From: an uncultured Alphaproteobacteria bacterium
GTDB taxonomy: Bacteria > Pseudomonadota > Alphaproteobacteria > Caulobacterales > Caulobacteraceae
Direction of reading: 5' to 3'
Length of the DNA stretch: 64,000 nt
Assembly: GCA_903860975.1 (NCBI GenBank)
Contig: CAIOSI010000019.1
Coordinates: 1 to 64,000, forward strand
Shown: in pieces, positions 46,816 to 54,597 of the stretch
How positions within the stretch are numbered: the first letter of the stretch is position 1
Layout: each line of letters opens with the position of its first letter
The notes under the pieces: model-generated
Seen by the model: the letters and a program-made list of their open reading frames with translations, nothing else
What the model was told of the DNA's origin: nothing
The model's database searches: none
Program-made: the position numbers and the translations under genes

Positions 46816-47343
46816 GAGGATCGCCAGAATTTATCGAAGATCTGATCGTCGCGGCGATACGGCGGGGTTTACCGCGATGACGATCGGGACTGTGGGCCCC
46901 GGATTTTCCGGTTGGCGTCACTAGGGATGAATTCAATGTTGGGCTCTTGGCGCTCGCACGACGCGTTTGCCAGCCAGCACGCGTTTCGTGGTTTCAAGCG
47001 GACAGGAGCCGCGGCCAGTCGTGTGAATGTTGGCATCTGCCTTTTTGAGACCTTTGTCCCGCGACCGAAATTCCACGCCTAGGCACACTTGAGCGAAAAA
47101 GATCGTCACTCATCGGGTGGCGGGCCCCGCCGTGATCTGCACCCCCACAGCTGCGAACCGATGCAGGTCGAACAGACCTGACCTTGAAAACCTGCACAGA
47201 ACGAATGCGAAGAGTGCCGATCAAGTGGCCTGAAAGCCCGATTGTGGCATGGGTCAGAATTTGCCGCGTCAAAAAGCGAGATTTATACCGCACCGCAACA
47301 TAGCGTAGGACGCGTTTTGCCTGAGTGGTTAGGGAGTTCATCC
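46816..47343. other. Non-coding gap before the zinc-ribbon gene
   Basis: The 528 bases hold no convincing gene, RNA or repeat. Open frames on either strand here are short, with compositions unlike the neighbouring proteins. Confidence 0.4.
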
Positions 47344-47775
47344 ATGCCGACTGTTAGCGGTGAGGAAACCGACAAGGTGGTCGACAATGAGCCGACACGC
47401 CGGAAAATCTTGAGCCTCAAGTCACCACTTGCCGCCGCCAAGGCTGCGATGTCGTGGAAGTGCAAGCCGTGCGGATCGGATCTCGAGATCGACCCGGGAC
47501 TTGCCGACGCCGAGGTCGTACGCTGCCCGTCTTGCCGAGCGAAGCTGGGCAAGGCTGGGCAATTCCGCAGCGATGGACCTGAGGCGCAACGTATTCGGGC
47601 ACGGCGTTCGGCCTCCCAAACGCCTAAACCTCTGCCGATGGCGGGAGATATTCGCCTCTCGCTTTCAAGGCGGACCAGTCCAAGCGCCTTGACCGTTGTC
47701 ACGCGGCGAAATCGGACGGCGAGCGATCACTCGGCTCGTGGTGCCGTCCAGACCATCTCAGGACGTGCTGAGTAG
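47344..47775 (+). CDS. Zinc-ribbon protein of unknown function
   Basis: A 143-residue protein from ATG 47344. A four-cysteine ribbon, WKCKPCGSDLEI...VVRCPSCRAKLG, spans about residues 40-70. It is preceded by RRKILSLKSPLAAAKA and followed by a basic, serine- and arginine-rich tail (about 80-143). The basic tail and ribbon suggest nucleic-acid binding. I do not recognise the family. The 3' end overlaps the convergent glutathione transferase gene by 49 bases, so the tail could be shorter if this frame is wrong. Confidence 0.6.
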   Translation: MPTVSGEETDKVVDNEPTRRKILSLKSPLAAAKAAMSWKCKPCGSDLEIDPGLADAEVVRCPSCRAKLGKAGQFRSDGPEAQRIRARRSASQTPKPLPMAGDIRLSLSRRTSPSALTVVTRRNRTASDHSARGAVQTISGRAE

Positions 47776-48341
47776 TCGTCGAAGAACTTTGCAAGACCGG
47801 GACAGCGCGTTCGCCAGTCCAGCTCTTCAAATCGGAAATCCAAGTAGCCAAGCGCACAAGCCACCACGATCCCGTTCAGCGCAGCACCTTCTTTCAACCG
47901 CAGGATATCAGCTTCTAGCGTTGCCAGCGCGCGCTGTACCTTTCGGCCCTGGCCATCGAGCCACTCACGCCACAAGAAACGGTCCGGCCTCAGCGCGACT
48001 TCGTAGCGCATCAGCAATGCCGCATCGAGGATCCCATCGGCCACCGCTTGGAGGCGCAGGGTTTGCCAGCGCTCGGGGTCGGAAGCGGGTGGCAGAAGGC
48101 CGCCGCCAGACAGGTGATCCAGATATTCTACGATCACTGGGCTGTCGAAGAGCAAAACTCCATCATCCAGGACGAGCGCCGGGATCTTACCCAACGGATT
48201 GATAGCGACCAGCGCCGTATCGTCAGCGATTGGGGTCGTTGTCGCCCCGATGAGTTCAAGACCGCCTGTGAGTCCAAGCTGTTCTGCCGCAAGTCTGACC
48301 TTGCGTGCGTAGGGCGAGGTCTGCGTCAAAAAGAGCTTCAT
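47727..48341 (-). CDS. Glutathione S-transferase family protein
   Basis: A 204-residue cytoplasmic enzyme. The N-terminal thioredoxin fold has the active-site region TSPYARKVRLAAEQLG (about 8-23) and the glutathione-binding NPLGKIPALVLDDG and LFDSPVIVEYL stretches. The C-terminal half is the usual helical domain. It conjugates or reduces electrophilic compounds; the substrate is unknown. The nitroreductase 3' end lies 84 bases upstream on the same strand. Confidence 0.9.
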   Translation of the reverse strand: MKLFLTQTSPYARKVRLAAEQLGLTGGLELIGATTTPIADDTALVAINPLGKIPALVLDDGVLLFDSPVIVEYLDHLSGGGLLPPASDPERWQTLRLQAVADGILDAALLMRYEVALRPDRFLWREWLDGQGRKVQRALATLEADILRLKEGAALNGIVVACALGYLDFRFEELDWRTRCPGLAKFFDDYSARPEMVWTAPRAE

Positions 48342-48425
48342 ATCGCGGGCCAGCCGTTACGTGCGATCATCAGGACGGTTTTTAATTTCAACTCAAAATG
48401 CTGCAGAGGCAAAACAGTCGCTCAC

Positions 48426-49103
48426 CTATTCGCTGAAGCCTACAAACACAGCAGCCTCAGCGACGGCCTTTCGTTCAGACACGACCGCATTGGCCGGGAA
48501 ACTCTCATCGGGCCAGCCCAATGCGATACTTTTCATGATGACTTGATCGTCGGCTATTCCAGCGTGCTCACGCACGACCGGCGATTGCATGATGCCCTGG
48601 CTATTGATCACCGCACCCAGACCGCGAGACCAGGCCGCATTGACAAGGGCCGTTGAAACAGCGCCGCAGTCGAAGGGCGTGTCATCACTTCCGTCCAGCA
48701 CGCGGTCGTAGGTAACGATCACGCACACAGGTGCATCGAATTGACGGAAGCCGCGCAGCACCCAGTCCTGGCGCATTTCCTTGTCGTCGCGCTCAATCCC
48801 CATCGCGGAGAACAGCTGCTTGGCAACGCCAATCTGCCGGTCCCGGTGCTGGCCTGCGAAGGCCTGACCTGTGCGGAACTCACGCGATTGCGGAACGCCG
48901 GCCACCGTACGCTCGGTGTTGCCGGCGCGGATCCGATCCAGCGGCTCGCCGGTGATGATGTAGAAATTCCAGGGCTGAGTGTTCATCGACGAGGGAGCAC
49001 GCATCGCCAAGCCGATGATTTCCTCAATCAACGCCTTTGGAACAGGATCGGGTTTGTAACCGCGGATGCTTCGGCGACCGAGTATGACGTCGTCAAATTG
49101 CAT
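48426..49103 (-). CDS. Nitroreductase family FMN enzyme
   Basis: A 225-residue flavoprotein. RRSIRGYKPDPVP at the N-terminus and MRAPSSMNTQPWNFYII are the FMN-binding blocks of the NfsB/nitroreductase superfamily, and GLGAVINSQGIM and ALGWPDESFPANAV match the C-terminal part. It would reduce nitro compounds or quinones with NAD(P)H. ATG at 49103 (MQFDDVILGRRS). It is next to a glutathione transferase, hinting at a detoxification pair. Confidence 0.9.
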   Translation of the reverse strand: MQFDDVILGRRSIRGYKPDPVPKALIEEIIGLAMRAPSSMNTQPWNFYIITGEPLDRIRAGNTERTVAGVPQSREFRTGQAFAGQHRDRQIGVAKQLFSAMGIERDDKEMRQDWVLRGFRQFDAPVCVIVTYDRVLDGSDDTPFDCGAVSTALVNAAWSRGLGAVINSQGIMQSPVVREHAGIADDQVIMKSIALGWPDESFPANAVVSERKAVAEAAVFVGFSE

Positions 49104-49400
49104 ATGTGGTCCTTGAGAAAGCTGATTTGGATTTGTTCAAGACAGAATGTTAGCCCAGCTCGGCTGAGCCTCACAAAGACCCACACGCACACACTTTGGC
49201 GTTCGGGCGGGACAGCTGAGCGCGAAGCGATATCATGCATTTTCCGCGACGCTACAAAAGTTGCTGCTGACGCGCGCTAAATCTGTTCGTGGGAAAGGCC
49301 GCGCGATCGGGGGCTCAGCAAACCGATCCGAAGGGCTGCCACAAACATTGCGCCCGCGATCAGCGTGACCAGGGCAGCGTTACCGGCGCGGACCGGCGGC

Positions 49401-49757
49401 CAGCGGCTCTTCCAGCTGATGTACAAGCTCTACGAGCGAACCTCGGTAATCATCACTACCTACCTGGCCTTCGGTGAGTGGCCGACGGTCCCCGGCAACG
49501 CCAAGATGACCAGGGCGCGACTTGACCGGCTCAACCACCATTGCGACATCGTCGGAGGGTTTCCATCCCTAGACCGGCTACGGGAGCTGGCGGTTCAAAA
49601 ACAGAGCCTGATCCGCCCACGCCTGGGGTGCGCCCGCCGGCTACGCGCTGCGCTACGCAAGGGCTCCGCGCTATGCCGCCGGGCGACTGCAAACACCGGA
49701 GCCAAGGGGGCTAACTTTCAACGCGAAAGGGGGTACAGATTTGCGCGCGAATTGACA
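49401..49757 (+). mobile_element. IS21-family remnant (3' part of istB and right end)
   Basis: Positions 49401-49560 translate to [20 protein letters not shown]...NHHCDIVGG, the C-terminal part of the IstB transposition ATPase of IS21-family elements. It is followed by decayed frame and then by GGGGGTACAGATTTGCGCGCGAATTGACA (broken here for length: the end is GCGCGCGAATTGACA at 49743-49757), which resembles the IS21 terminal repeat ending in ACA. istA, the left end and most of istB are missing. The remnant lies between the nitroreductase gene and the intron-split tRNA. Confidence 0.75.
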
Positions 49758-49855
49758 CCGGCCCTGATCACCGCAACGGCAGCAATGTTCGCAGCACTGG
49801 CGAACTTCGTAAGGGCGCTGAGACGACGCCGGTAGCGGTCGGCCGAAATGATGTG

Positions 49856-50164
49856 TGGTGCGGGCGGCCGGAATCGAACCGGCACGGGCTTACGCCCAAC
49901 GGATTTTCATCCCACTTCGGCTTTCGCCGCCGCGCCCGGAATGTTGGCGCGTTCGTGGTCTGGACTATCCCTTCACCGTGCGCCGGCGAAGCCGGCGGGT
50001 AGGTGCTGCCCGTCTAGTCTCTACACCTTCCCCCGAGGGGGCTTGGCTCGGGATTGCCATTTCACAGGGTTCCCCGACTTTGAGCAGTTCTACGTCTCGG
50101 ATTTCCCCGAGCGCACTCAATTTTTGGCTAAGTCCGTTGCGTCTACCAGTTCCGCCACGCCCGC
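49856..50164 (-). tRNA. tRNA-Leu(UAA), interrupted by a group I intron
   Basis: The 5' exon (50164-50130) begins GCGGGCGTGGCGGAACTGG and ends ACGGACTT; the 3' exon (49907-49856) reads AAAATCCGTTGGG..., has the T-loop GGTTCGATTCC, and ends in encoded CCA. Joined, the anticodon stem ACGGA/TCCGT encloses CTTAAAA, giving anticodon UAA between U34 and A35. Acceptor strands GCGGGCG/CGCCCGC pair perfectly and the long variable arm is typical of leucine tRNA. Ordinary tRNA searches would see only an odd half. It lies 45 bases past the stop of the unknown gene upstream, possibly co-transcribed. Confidence 0.93.
49908..50129 (-). other. Group I self-splicing intron inside tRNA-Leu(UAA)
   Basis: The 222-nt intron starts after a U and ends in G, as group I requires. 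The core is intact: GGCAATCCCGAGCCAAGCC (P/Q region, 50059-50041), GTAGAGACTAGACGGG (R, 50024-50009) and GGGATAGTCCAGACC (S, near 49960). GAGT in the intron pairs with exon ACTT with a U-G at the splice site (P1). GCGAAAGC forms a GNRA-capped stem, and a CCGGC-TTCG-CCGG-like stem caps another arm. Length and motif order match the tRNA-Leu(UAA) introns of cyanobacteria and plastids as I remember them. No homing endonuclease is present. Confidence 0.92.
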
Positions 50165-50209
50165 ATCCTGCACACGCTTATCCTACGCGCGATTTGCGGT
50201 CGATAGTCC

Positions 50210-51301
50210 CTATGCGGCGGCGAGCGCAGGCGCATCACCGCTAAGGCCCGCTTCAAAATCCTGAAGAATGTCCAACAGCTCGCCAACCTGGGCTTCCAGA
50301 CGCTTACTTTTTGGAAATCGGTGCTGCCAAAATGAAGCGATGTGACAGATCATGCCCGCGCCTTCCCCGAGCTTGACCAGTAGGTCGGGCGACTTCAGCA
50401 GGAAATCGCGGAAAGCCGTTACGTCGCCACCGCACGTCAGCTCTGCAAACATCTCGTCATAATTTCGCAAATAGTTGGCGATCGACCTCACCTGGCGCTC
50501 AATTTTTTCCTGCAATCTGACCTTCATCGCCCGGATCAAGGACTCGTTTTCGAAGTCGCGCGGGCCCACGGTCTTGACCTTCAACAGTTCAATCAGCACC
50601 TCGCGCATCTGCGGCCACATACTGTTGAGCACCCACTTGTAATAGAGAAAGCCCTTCCAAGCGAAGATACCTTCGCGGTAACTGTCGCCCTCGAGGCGAA
50701 GGGTCAAGCGAAGCGGTTCGAGCCGCTCGTCATTACGGCTGGAGAGTAGCGCCTCAACCAAACGGCCGGTGTTGGCTTCGTTCACGGTGCGGCCCTTGTA
50801 GGCCAGATCGATCAGCTTGCCGAGCTCGCCGCCGACGAACTTCTGCATCATGGCGAGGTCGTTAACCGAAATCTCGAAGTGAGTTTCGGAGACATCGAAA
50901 CCCCGCCGCTTCATGTGCTCGCGCAGCAAAAACGGGTCGAGCGAGGGCAACTCGTCCAAAGCCTCCAGAACCTGGGCATCGCGCCCCAAATCAGCGGCAT
51001 CGCCCGCAACTTCCCTCAGGCATTCCATCCAGCCTCGATCGCCAACGAAGAAGGAGCGACCGCCAAGGCTGAGATTCGAGCGTTCAAATGGCACGATAAG
51101 TTTTGTGGCTGTGCGATTTGGCGTTGAGACCGTGGCGATCTCGTTGGCGCGCAGCCTGTGTTTAAGAATCACAGAGGCGTTCAACGCCGCAGATTTAAAA
51201 AGCGGCCTGGCTTGATGTTCCGGGTTTTCGGCGTGTTTGACCGCGAGCGCGGCCAAGTTCAGCACACGGCTGGTCGAAGCCGTACGCTCGAGCGCCCGCA
51301 T
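50210..51301 (-). CDS. Protein of unknown function, about 363 residues
   Basis: The start is ATG 51301 (MRALERTAS), with an in-frame TTG at 51322 as alternative. The protein is largely helical and charged, with no signal peptide or membrane segment. Recognisable stretches are EHMKRRGFDVSETHFEISVNDL (broken: EHMKRRGFDVSE, then THFEISVNDL), AWKGFLYYKWVLNSMWPQM and ERQVRSIANYLRNYDEMFAEL. I do not know the family. It may be a conserved cytoplasmic protein; its stop lies 45 bases upstream of the tRNA-Leu gene on the same strand. Confidence 0.7.
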   Translation of the reverse strand: MRALERTASTSRVLNLAALAVKHAENPEHQARPLFKSAALNASVILKHRLRANEIATVSTPNRTATKLIVPFERSNLSLGGRSFFVGDRGWMECLREVAGDAADLGRDAQVLEALDELPSLDPFLLREHMKRRGFDVSETHFEISVNDLAMMQKFVGGELGKLIDLAYKGRTVNEANTGRLVEALLSSRNDERLEPLRLTLRLEGDSYREGIFAWKGFLYYKWVLNSMWPQMREVLIELLKVKTVGPRDFENESLIRAMKVRLQEKIERQVRSIANYLRNYDEMFAELTCGGDVTAFRDFLLKSPDLLVKLGEGAGMICHIASFWQHRFPKSKRLEAQVGELLDILQDFEAGLSGDAPALAAA

Positions 51302-51614
51302 GCTCCGAAATGTCTCAGCCAACCCACTCGCTCCTTCGGGCGCTTGAATTGGAAAAGCCCGAGATACAATCGAGCCGCCACTGTGAAGCCCAAAGACGAA
51401 AGGACGATTAATTCACAAGATGCGCTCATCGAACGCGCCGTCTGTGGCGCATCGGTTGGGTCGCTTAAAGATCATCAATTCGAGACAGGGCGCGCACCTA
51501 TCCGTTGAGGCCAAGGCGTGCCGATTTCGAAGGGTGCTGATCGGCACGCCGGCACGTGGTAGCGATGAAAACGCGGACCTGCTTGGTCACTCAGTTGCCC
51601 GGCTGTGCCGCATG
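51302..51614. other. Intergenic gap
   Basis: The 313 bases between the unknown gene and the MoCF-domain gene contain no credible gene, RNA or repeat that I can see. The promoter of the unknown gene should lie at its left end. Confidence 0.35.
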
Positions 51615-52382
51615 TCAGGTGCTGACGGCGACTTCGCGCACATTTTGCACACCATCGGCCCTTAGTGCGGCCATCAATTCTTCAACGGTCGCGGCCAGCT
51701 CGTCGGGATCGCGCCCGCGCAGCACAAGGTTCGCGCCATAGCCGTCAGCGCCGAAGAACGGATAGCTTCCAAGCGACATCGCTGGATGCGCCTTAGCGAC
51801 CGCTTCAAGAGGCGCAGCGATCGCACCCTCGCCGGAGCCTTCGACACGCACAGTGCGCGAGACCGTGACCGCCCCGCCCTTCAGTCGGGGACCCACATCT
51901 TCGAGCATACCGCGCATGATCTGCGGCACGCCGGCAAGCACAAACACATTGCCGATGGTGAAGCCGGGCGGCCCCTGCACGGGGTTTTTTACCAGCTCGC
52001 CGCCAACCGGGACCCGGGCCATCCGTCGCCTTGCCGCGTTGAGTTCAGAGCCCCAACGCGTGGTCATCATGGCGATGATGTCGGGGTGCTCGTAGAGTTC
52101 GACACCAAACGCAGCAGCCACCGCGTCTGCCGTGATGTCGTCGTGGGTCGGCCCTATGCCCCCTGTGGTGACAACGTAGTCGTAACGCGCACGCAGGGCG
52201 TCCAAGGCCGCAATGATTTCCTCGTGCACGTCCGGTACGGTCCGGGCCTCTGCCAAGTCGACGCCGTGCACACCCAGGTACTTTGCGATGTCGCGCAGAT
52301 TGGTATCCTGGGTTCGCCCCGACAGTATCTCGTCGCCGATGATCAGCACCGCTGCGGTGACACGTTCTGGCAGGCCGGTCAT
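51615..52382 (-). CDS. MoCF-domain protein (CinA / molybdopterin-binding type)
   Basis: A 255-residue cytoplasmic protein. GDEILSGRTQDTNLRDIAKYL and VVTTGGIGPTHDDITADAVA are the MoaB/MogA/CinA nucleotide-binding motifs. It is the single-domain type lacking the CinA deamidase half, comparable to stand-alone proteins found widely in alphaproteobacteria. Function is uncertain; relatives act on molybdopterin or hydrolyse nucleotide-linked compounds. No molybdenum cofactor genes are adjacent. Confidence 0.87.
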   Translation of the reverse strand: MTGLPERVTAAVLIIGDEILSGRTQDTNLRDIAKYLGVHGVDLAEARTVPDVHEEIIAALDALRARYDYVVTTGGIGPTHDDITADAVAAAFGVELYEHPDIIAMMTTRWGSELNAARRRMARVPVGGELVKNPVQGPPGFTIGNVFVLAGVPQIMRGMLEDVGPRLKGGAVTVSRTVRVEGSGEGAIAAPLEAVAKAHPAMSLGSYPFFGADGYGANLVLRGRDPDELAATVEELMAALRADGVQNVREVAVST

Positions 52383-52786
52383 GGGGTCATCCTATCAAAA
52401 ATCCGGCCAGTTTGACCGCACAAGCCTTCCATCGAGCTTTGCCGAGAAATCATCAAGTCAGCAGCGTACGCGCTTTCCCGATGAGGAAATGGGCTGCCTC
52501 ATTACCCGGCTTCTCAGCCATACCCAATCTCGTGTCGTTTGGCGGCCTTGCCGAGGGAATGTGCCAGGCGACCTGCGCGCCCTGGGGCTGGCGATCTTGG
52601 GGGCTGGCGATCTTGGGGGCTGGCGATCTTCGGGGCTGGCGGGCGAAGCGCCGTGCGCCGGTGGCCGCGCCGCCAGACGCTGTCGATGGCCCCGCAGAGG
52701 CCCAGCGATCAGCTTGGGCGAGACCAAAATCTTCAAAGTCTCGGTGAAGGCCGAGGCTTCTTTGATTCCTGGGCTAAGCTTGCTCC
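52383..52786. other. Non-coding gap with short tandem repeats
   Basis: A 404-base gap upstream of the small secreted protein. Frames exist on both strands but are low-complexity (Gly/Ala/Pro/Arg) and not protein-like. The one notable structure is the 16-bp tandem repeat at 52584-52641. Confidence 0.45.
52584..52641. repeat. 16-bp tandem repeat, 3.6 copies
   Basis: The unit GGGGCTGGCGATCTTG starts at 52584, 52600 and 52616 (the third copy ends in C), followed by a partial GGGGCTGGCG at 52632-52641. Copies are nearly identical, so the array is recent or still changing in length. Confidence 0.9.
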
Positions 52787-53197
52787 ATGGACTCAAAGCG
52801 CGCACCGAAAACGATCTATTGCGCCGTGCTTCTGGCGGTAGCTGGCCTGTTGGCGACGGCTCCCGCGCAGGCTGCGCCCCGCCGACATCATCCGTCACCC
52901 TACAACGCCGAGCTGAACCGACAGTGCCCCGGCCGTCGCCTTCAGGATCTGTCGCCAAGTGACCTCGAACTGATCATGGAGGACTTCGAACCGCGCCTCA
53001 CACTGAGCCAGCGACGCCAGATCGAAGCCGCCATCGGCGAGCGCTGTGTGCGTCTGGAGGCTGGCCTCAGCTGCAGCAACGCTGCGGCGATCGAGCAGTT
53101 CCGAGGCCAAGGCGTGCTGCCGTCCTTCGTCCACGCGGTCTGCGCCACGACCTGGTCCTGCGGCGCTTATTATACCTGCACTCAGACCAAGCCCTGA
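52787..53197 (+). CDS. Small secreted cysteine-rich protein, unknown function
   Basis: 136 residues with a signal peptide (cut near AQAAPR). The mature part has an even number of Cys, paired as [36 protein letters not shown], suggesting three disulfides in the periplasm, and a helical [13 protein letters not shown] stretch. I do not recognise the family. Its stop overlaps the sfsA start by one base (TGATG), so the two are translationally linked. Confidence 0.65.
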   Translation: MDSKRAPKTIYCAVLLAVAGLLATAPAQAAPRRHHPSPYNAELNRQCPGRRLQDLSPSDLELIMEDFEPRLTLSQRRQIEAAIGERCVRLEAGLSCSNAAAIEQFRGQGVLPSFVHAVCATTWSCGAYYTCTQTKP

Positions 53198-53925
53198 TGG
53201 ATTTCGCCTCGCCCCTCGCCTGCGGAACCCTTGTGCAGCGCTACAAGCGGTTTTTCGCAGACATCATTTTGGATGACGGGACTGAGATCACCGCTCACTG
53301 CCCAAACCCTGGCACCATGATTGGCCTGAACACCCCAGGCCTTCGGACTTGGATCTCCTGCTCGGACAACCCCAAGCGCAAGCTCGCCCACACTCTGGAG
53401 CTTGTAGAGGTTTGCGGCGGCTTGGTTGGCGTCAACACCATGACGCCAAACCGTTTGGTCGCTGAAGCCCTGGCCGCCGACCTCATCCCCGAGCTGGTTG
53501 GCTACACCTCGCATCGTCGTGAGGTGAAGTACGGTGCCAACTCGCGAGTGGACTTCCTGCTGGAAGCTCCAGGTCGCCAACCGTGTTGGCTGGAGGTCAA
53601 GAATTGCCACCTGCTTCGCGCCGGGGCCATCGCCGAATTCCCTGACTGCATCGCCGCCCGATCGCTCAAGCATCTCAAAGAGCTCACCTCCATGGTCGAG
53701 GCGGGCGAGCGAGCGGTCATGCTGTTCGTCATTCAGCGTACCGACTGCCAAACCTTCGCCGCTTGCCATGACATCGACCCGGCCTACGCCAGCGGCCTGC
53801 TCGAGGCCGCCAAGCTCGGCGTCGAAGTGCTGTCCTACGCCTGCGAGATCAGCACCCAGGCCATCCGCATCGCAGCGCCCCTGCCCTGGATCGGCGCCCG
53901 TGAACTCGGGCTGTCCGAACGGTGA
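53197..53925 (+). CDS. sfsA: SfsA-family nuclease
   Basis: A 242-residue protein of the sugar fermentation stimulation family, members of which bind DNA and have a restriction-nuclease-like core. It opens [36 protein letters not shown] and EVKNCHL are the conserved blocks, the last two forming the D...ExK nuclease signature. Its cellular role is unsettled. It is linked to the upstream secreted protein by a one-base overlap. Confidence 0.92.
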   Translation: MDFASPLACGTLVQRYKRFFADIILDDGTEITAHCPNPGTMIGLNTPGLRTWISCSDNPKRKLAHTLELVEVCGGLVGVNTMTPNRLVAEALAADLIPELVGYTSHRREVKYGANSRVDFLLEAPGRQPCWLEVKNCHLLRAGAIAEFPDCIAARSLKHLKELTSMVEAGERAVMLFVIQRTDCQTFAACHDIDPAYASGLLEAAKLGVEVLSYACEISTQAIRIAAPLPWIGARELGLSER

Positions 53926-53974
53926 AATGCGCTCAGACTGGCGGCTGATGACAAATGAACGGGGAGTGCCAAAT

Positions 53975-54187
53975 ATGCGAAACACCTTCAACACCGTCAT
54001 GCGGATCATATCGAGCCTGCTCGGGCTACTTGTGGCCTGCATGGGCGCAGTCTGGATTCTTCAGGGACTGAATATCGCCTTCAAAGTCGGCTTCATGGTC
54101 GGCGACAAGCAATGGGTCGCCTGGGGCGCGCTGGCCTTGGTGATCGGTCTGTCCCAGATTGTCTGGAGCAACAAGCGTCAAACCTGA
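53975..54187 (+). CDS. Small integral membrane protein
   Basis: 70 residues from ATG 53975, supported by GGGGAG at 53961-53966; a longer same-frame reading lies inside sfsA and is spurious. Two hydrophobic segments (about 9-28 and 45-63) flank a short loop; the pattern GLLVACMGAVWILQGLNI followed by a second helix and a basic end is common in unannotated alphaproteobacterial membrane proteins. Function unknown. Confidence 0.7.
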   Translation: MRNTFNTVMRIISSLLGLLVACMGAVWILQGLNIAFKVGFMVGDKQWVAWGALALVIGLSQIVWSNKRQT

Positions 54188-54597
54188 GGCGAACTGACCC
54201 TAAGGTGGGTCAAAAACAGTGCTGGCATGATGTGAGGAAATCTCTCTTGACCTCTGTGATCTGGAGAGGGGTGTCGGCATAGGCGAAGCGGTGGCGGTGC
54301 TGGGCGTTTCGATCACGACGCTGCGGCGTTGAGGCCGACCTTGACCTCAATGGCGCCCACAATCTCGAACGCAGCGCCGCGGTGACAGCCTGTGGAGAGA
54401 AACGCTAGAGAAACGCTCTGGCGCGGCGCGCAAGAGCCGCGTGAAACGGGTCTCGGCGAAGCCGGAGCAGGCAGCAAGGCGGCCGCTTGGCTTTGGCGAG
54501 CTATCGGCGGATTTGCGCAGGTTCTGGAGAGCGGTGTTGACCTTTCGTGGTATCGTAGCGACTTAAGCGCGACCCCTTTCAGCCGAAGCTGCAATCC
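54188..54597. other. Gap before methionine aminopeptidase, with transposon debris
   Basis: The 410 bases hold an IS607-type remnant (54276-54408). The remaining sequence shows no gene. The map promoter should lie near its right end, where TTGACC is seen at 54537-54542. Confidence 0.4.
54276..54408 (+). mobile_element. IS607-type remnant: start of tnpA joined to end of tnpB
   Basis: Positions 54276-54332 read GIGEAVAVLGVSITTLRR then stop, the N-terminal helix-turn-helix of the IS607-family serine recombinase. Positions 54331-54408, in the next frame, read EADLDLNGAHNLERSAAVTACGEKR then stop (broken: EADLDLNGAHNLERS, AAVTACGEKR), the C-terminal tail of TnpB with its DLNGAHN active-site region. 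In an intact IS607 tnpA precedes tnpB, so a large internal deletion fused the two ends. Confidence 0.6.

Noticed and set aside
46994-47341. 115-residue frame on the minus strand before the zinc-ribbon gene
   Set aside because: Arg/Ser/Gly-rich composition without domains; likely non-coding.
49277-49398. C-terminal fragment of a membrane protein on the minus strand
   Set aside because: About 30 hydrophobic residues before a stop is too little to call; mentioned only as context for the IS remnant.
52458-52958. 166-residue minus-strand frame across the tandem repeat
   Set aside because: Low-complexity Pro/Arg/Ala sequence created by the repeats; overlaps the secreted-protein gene.
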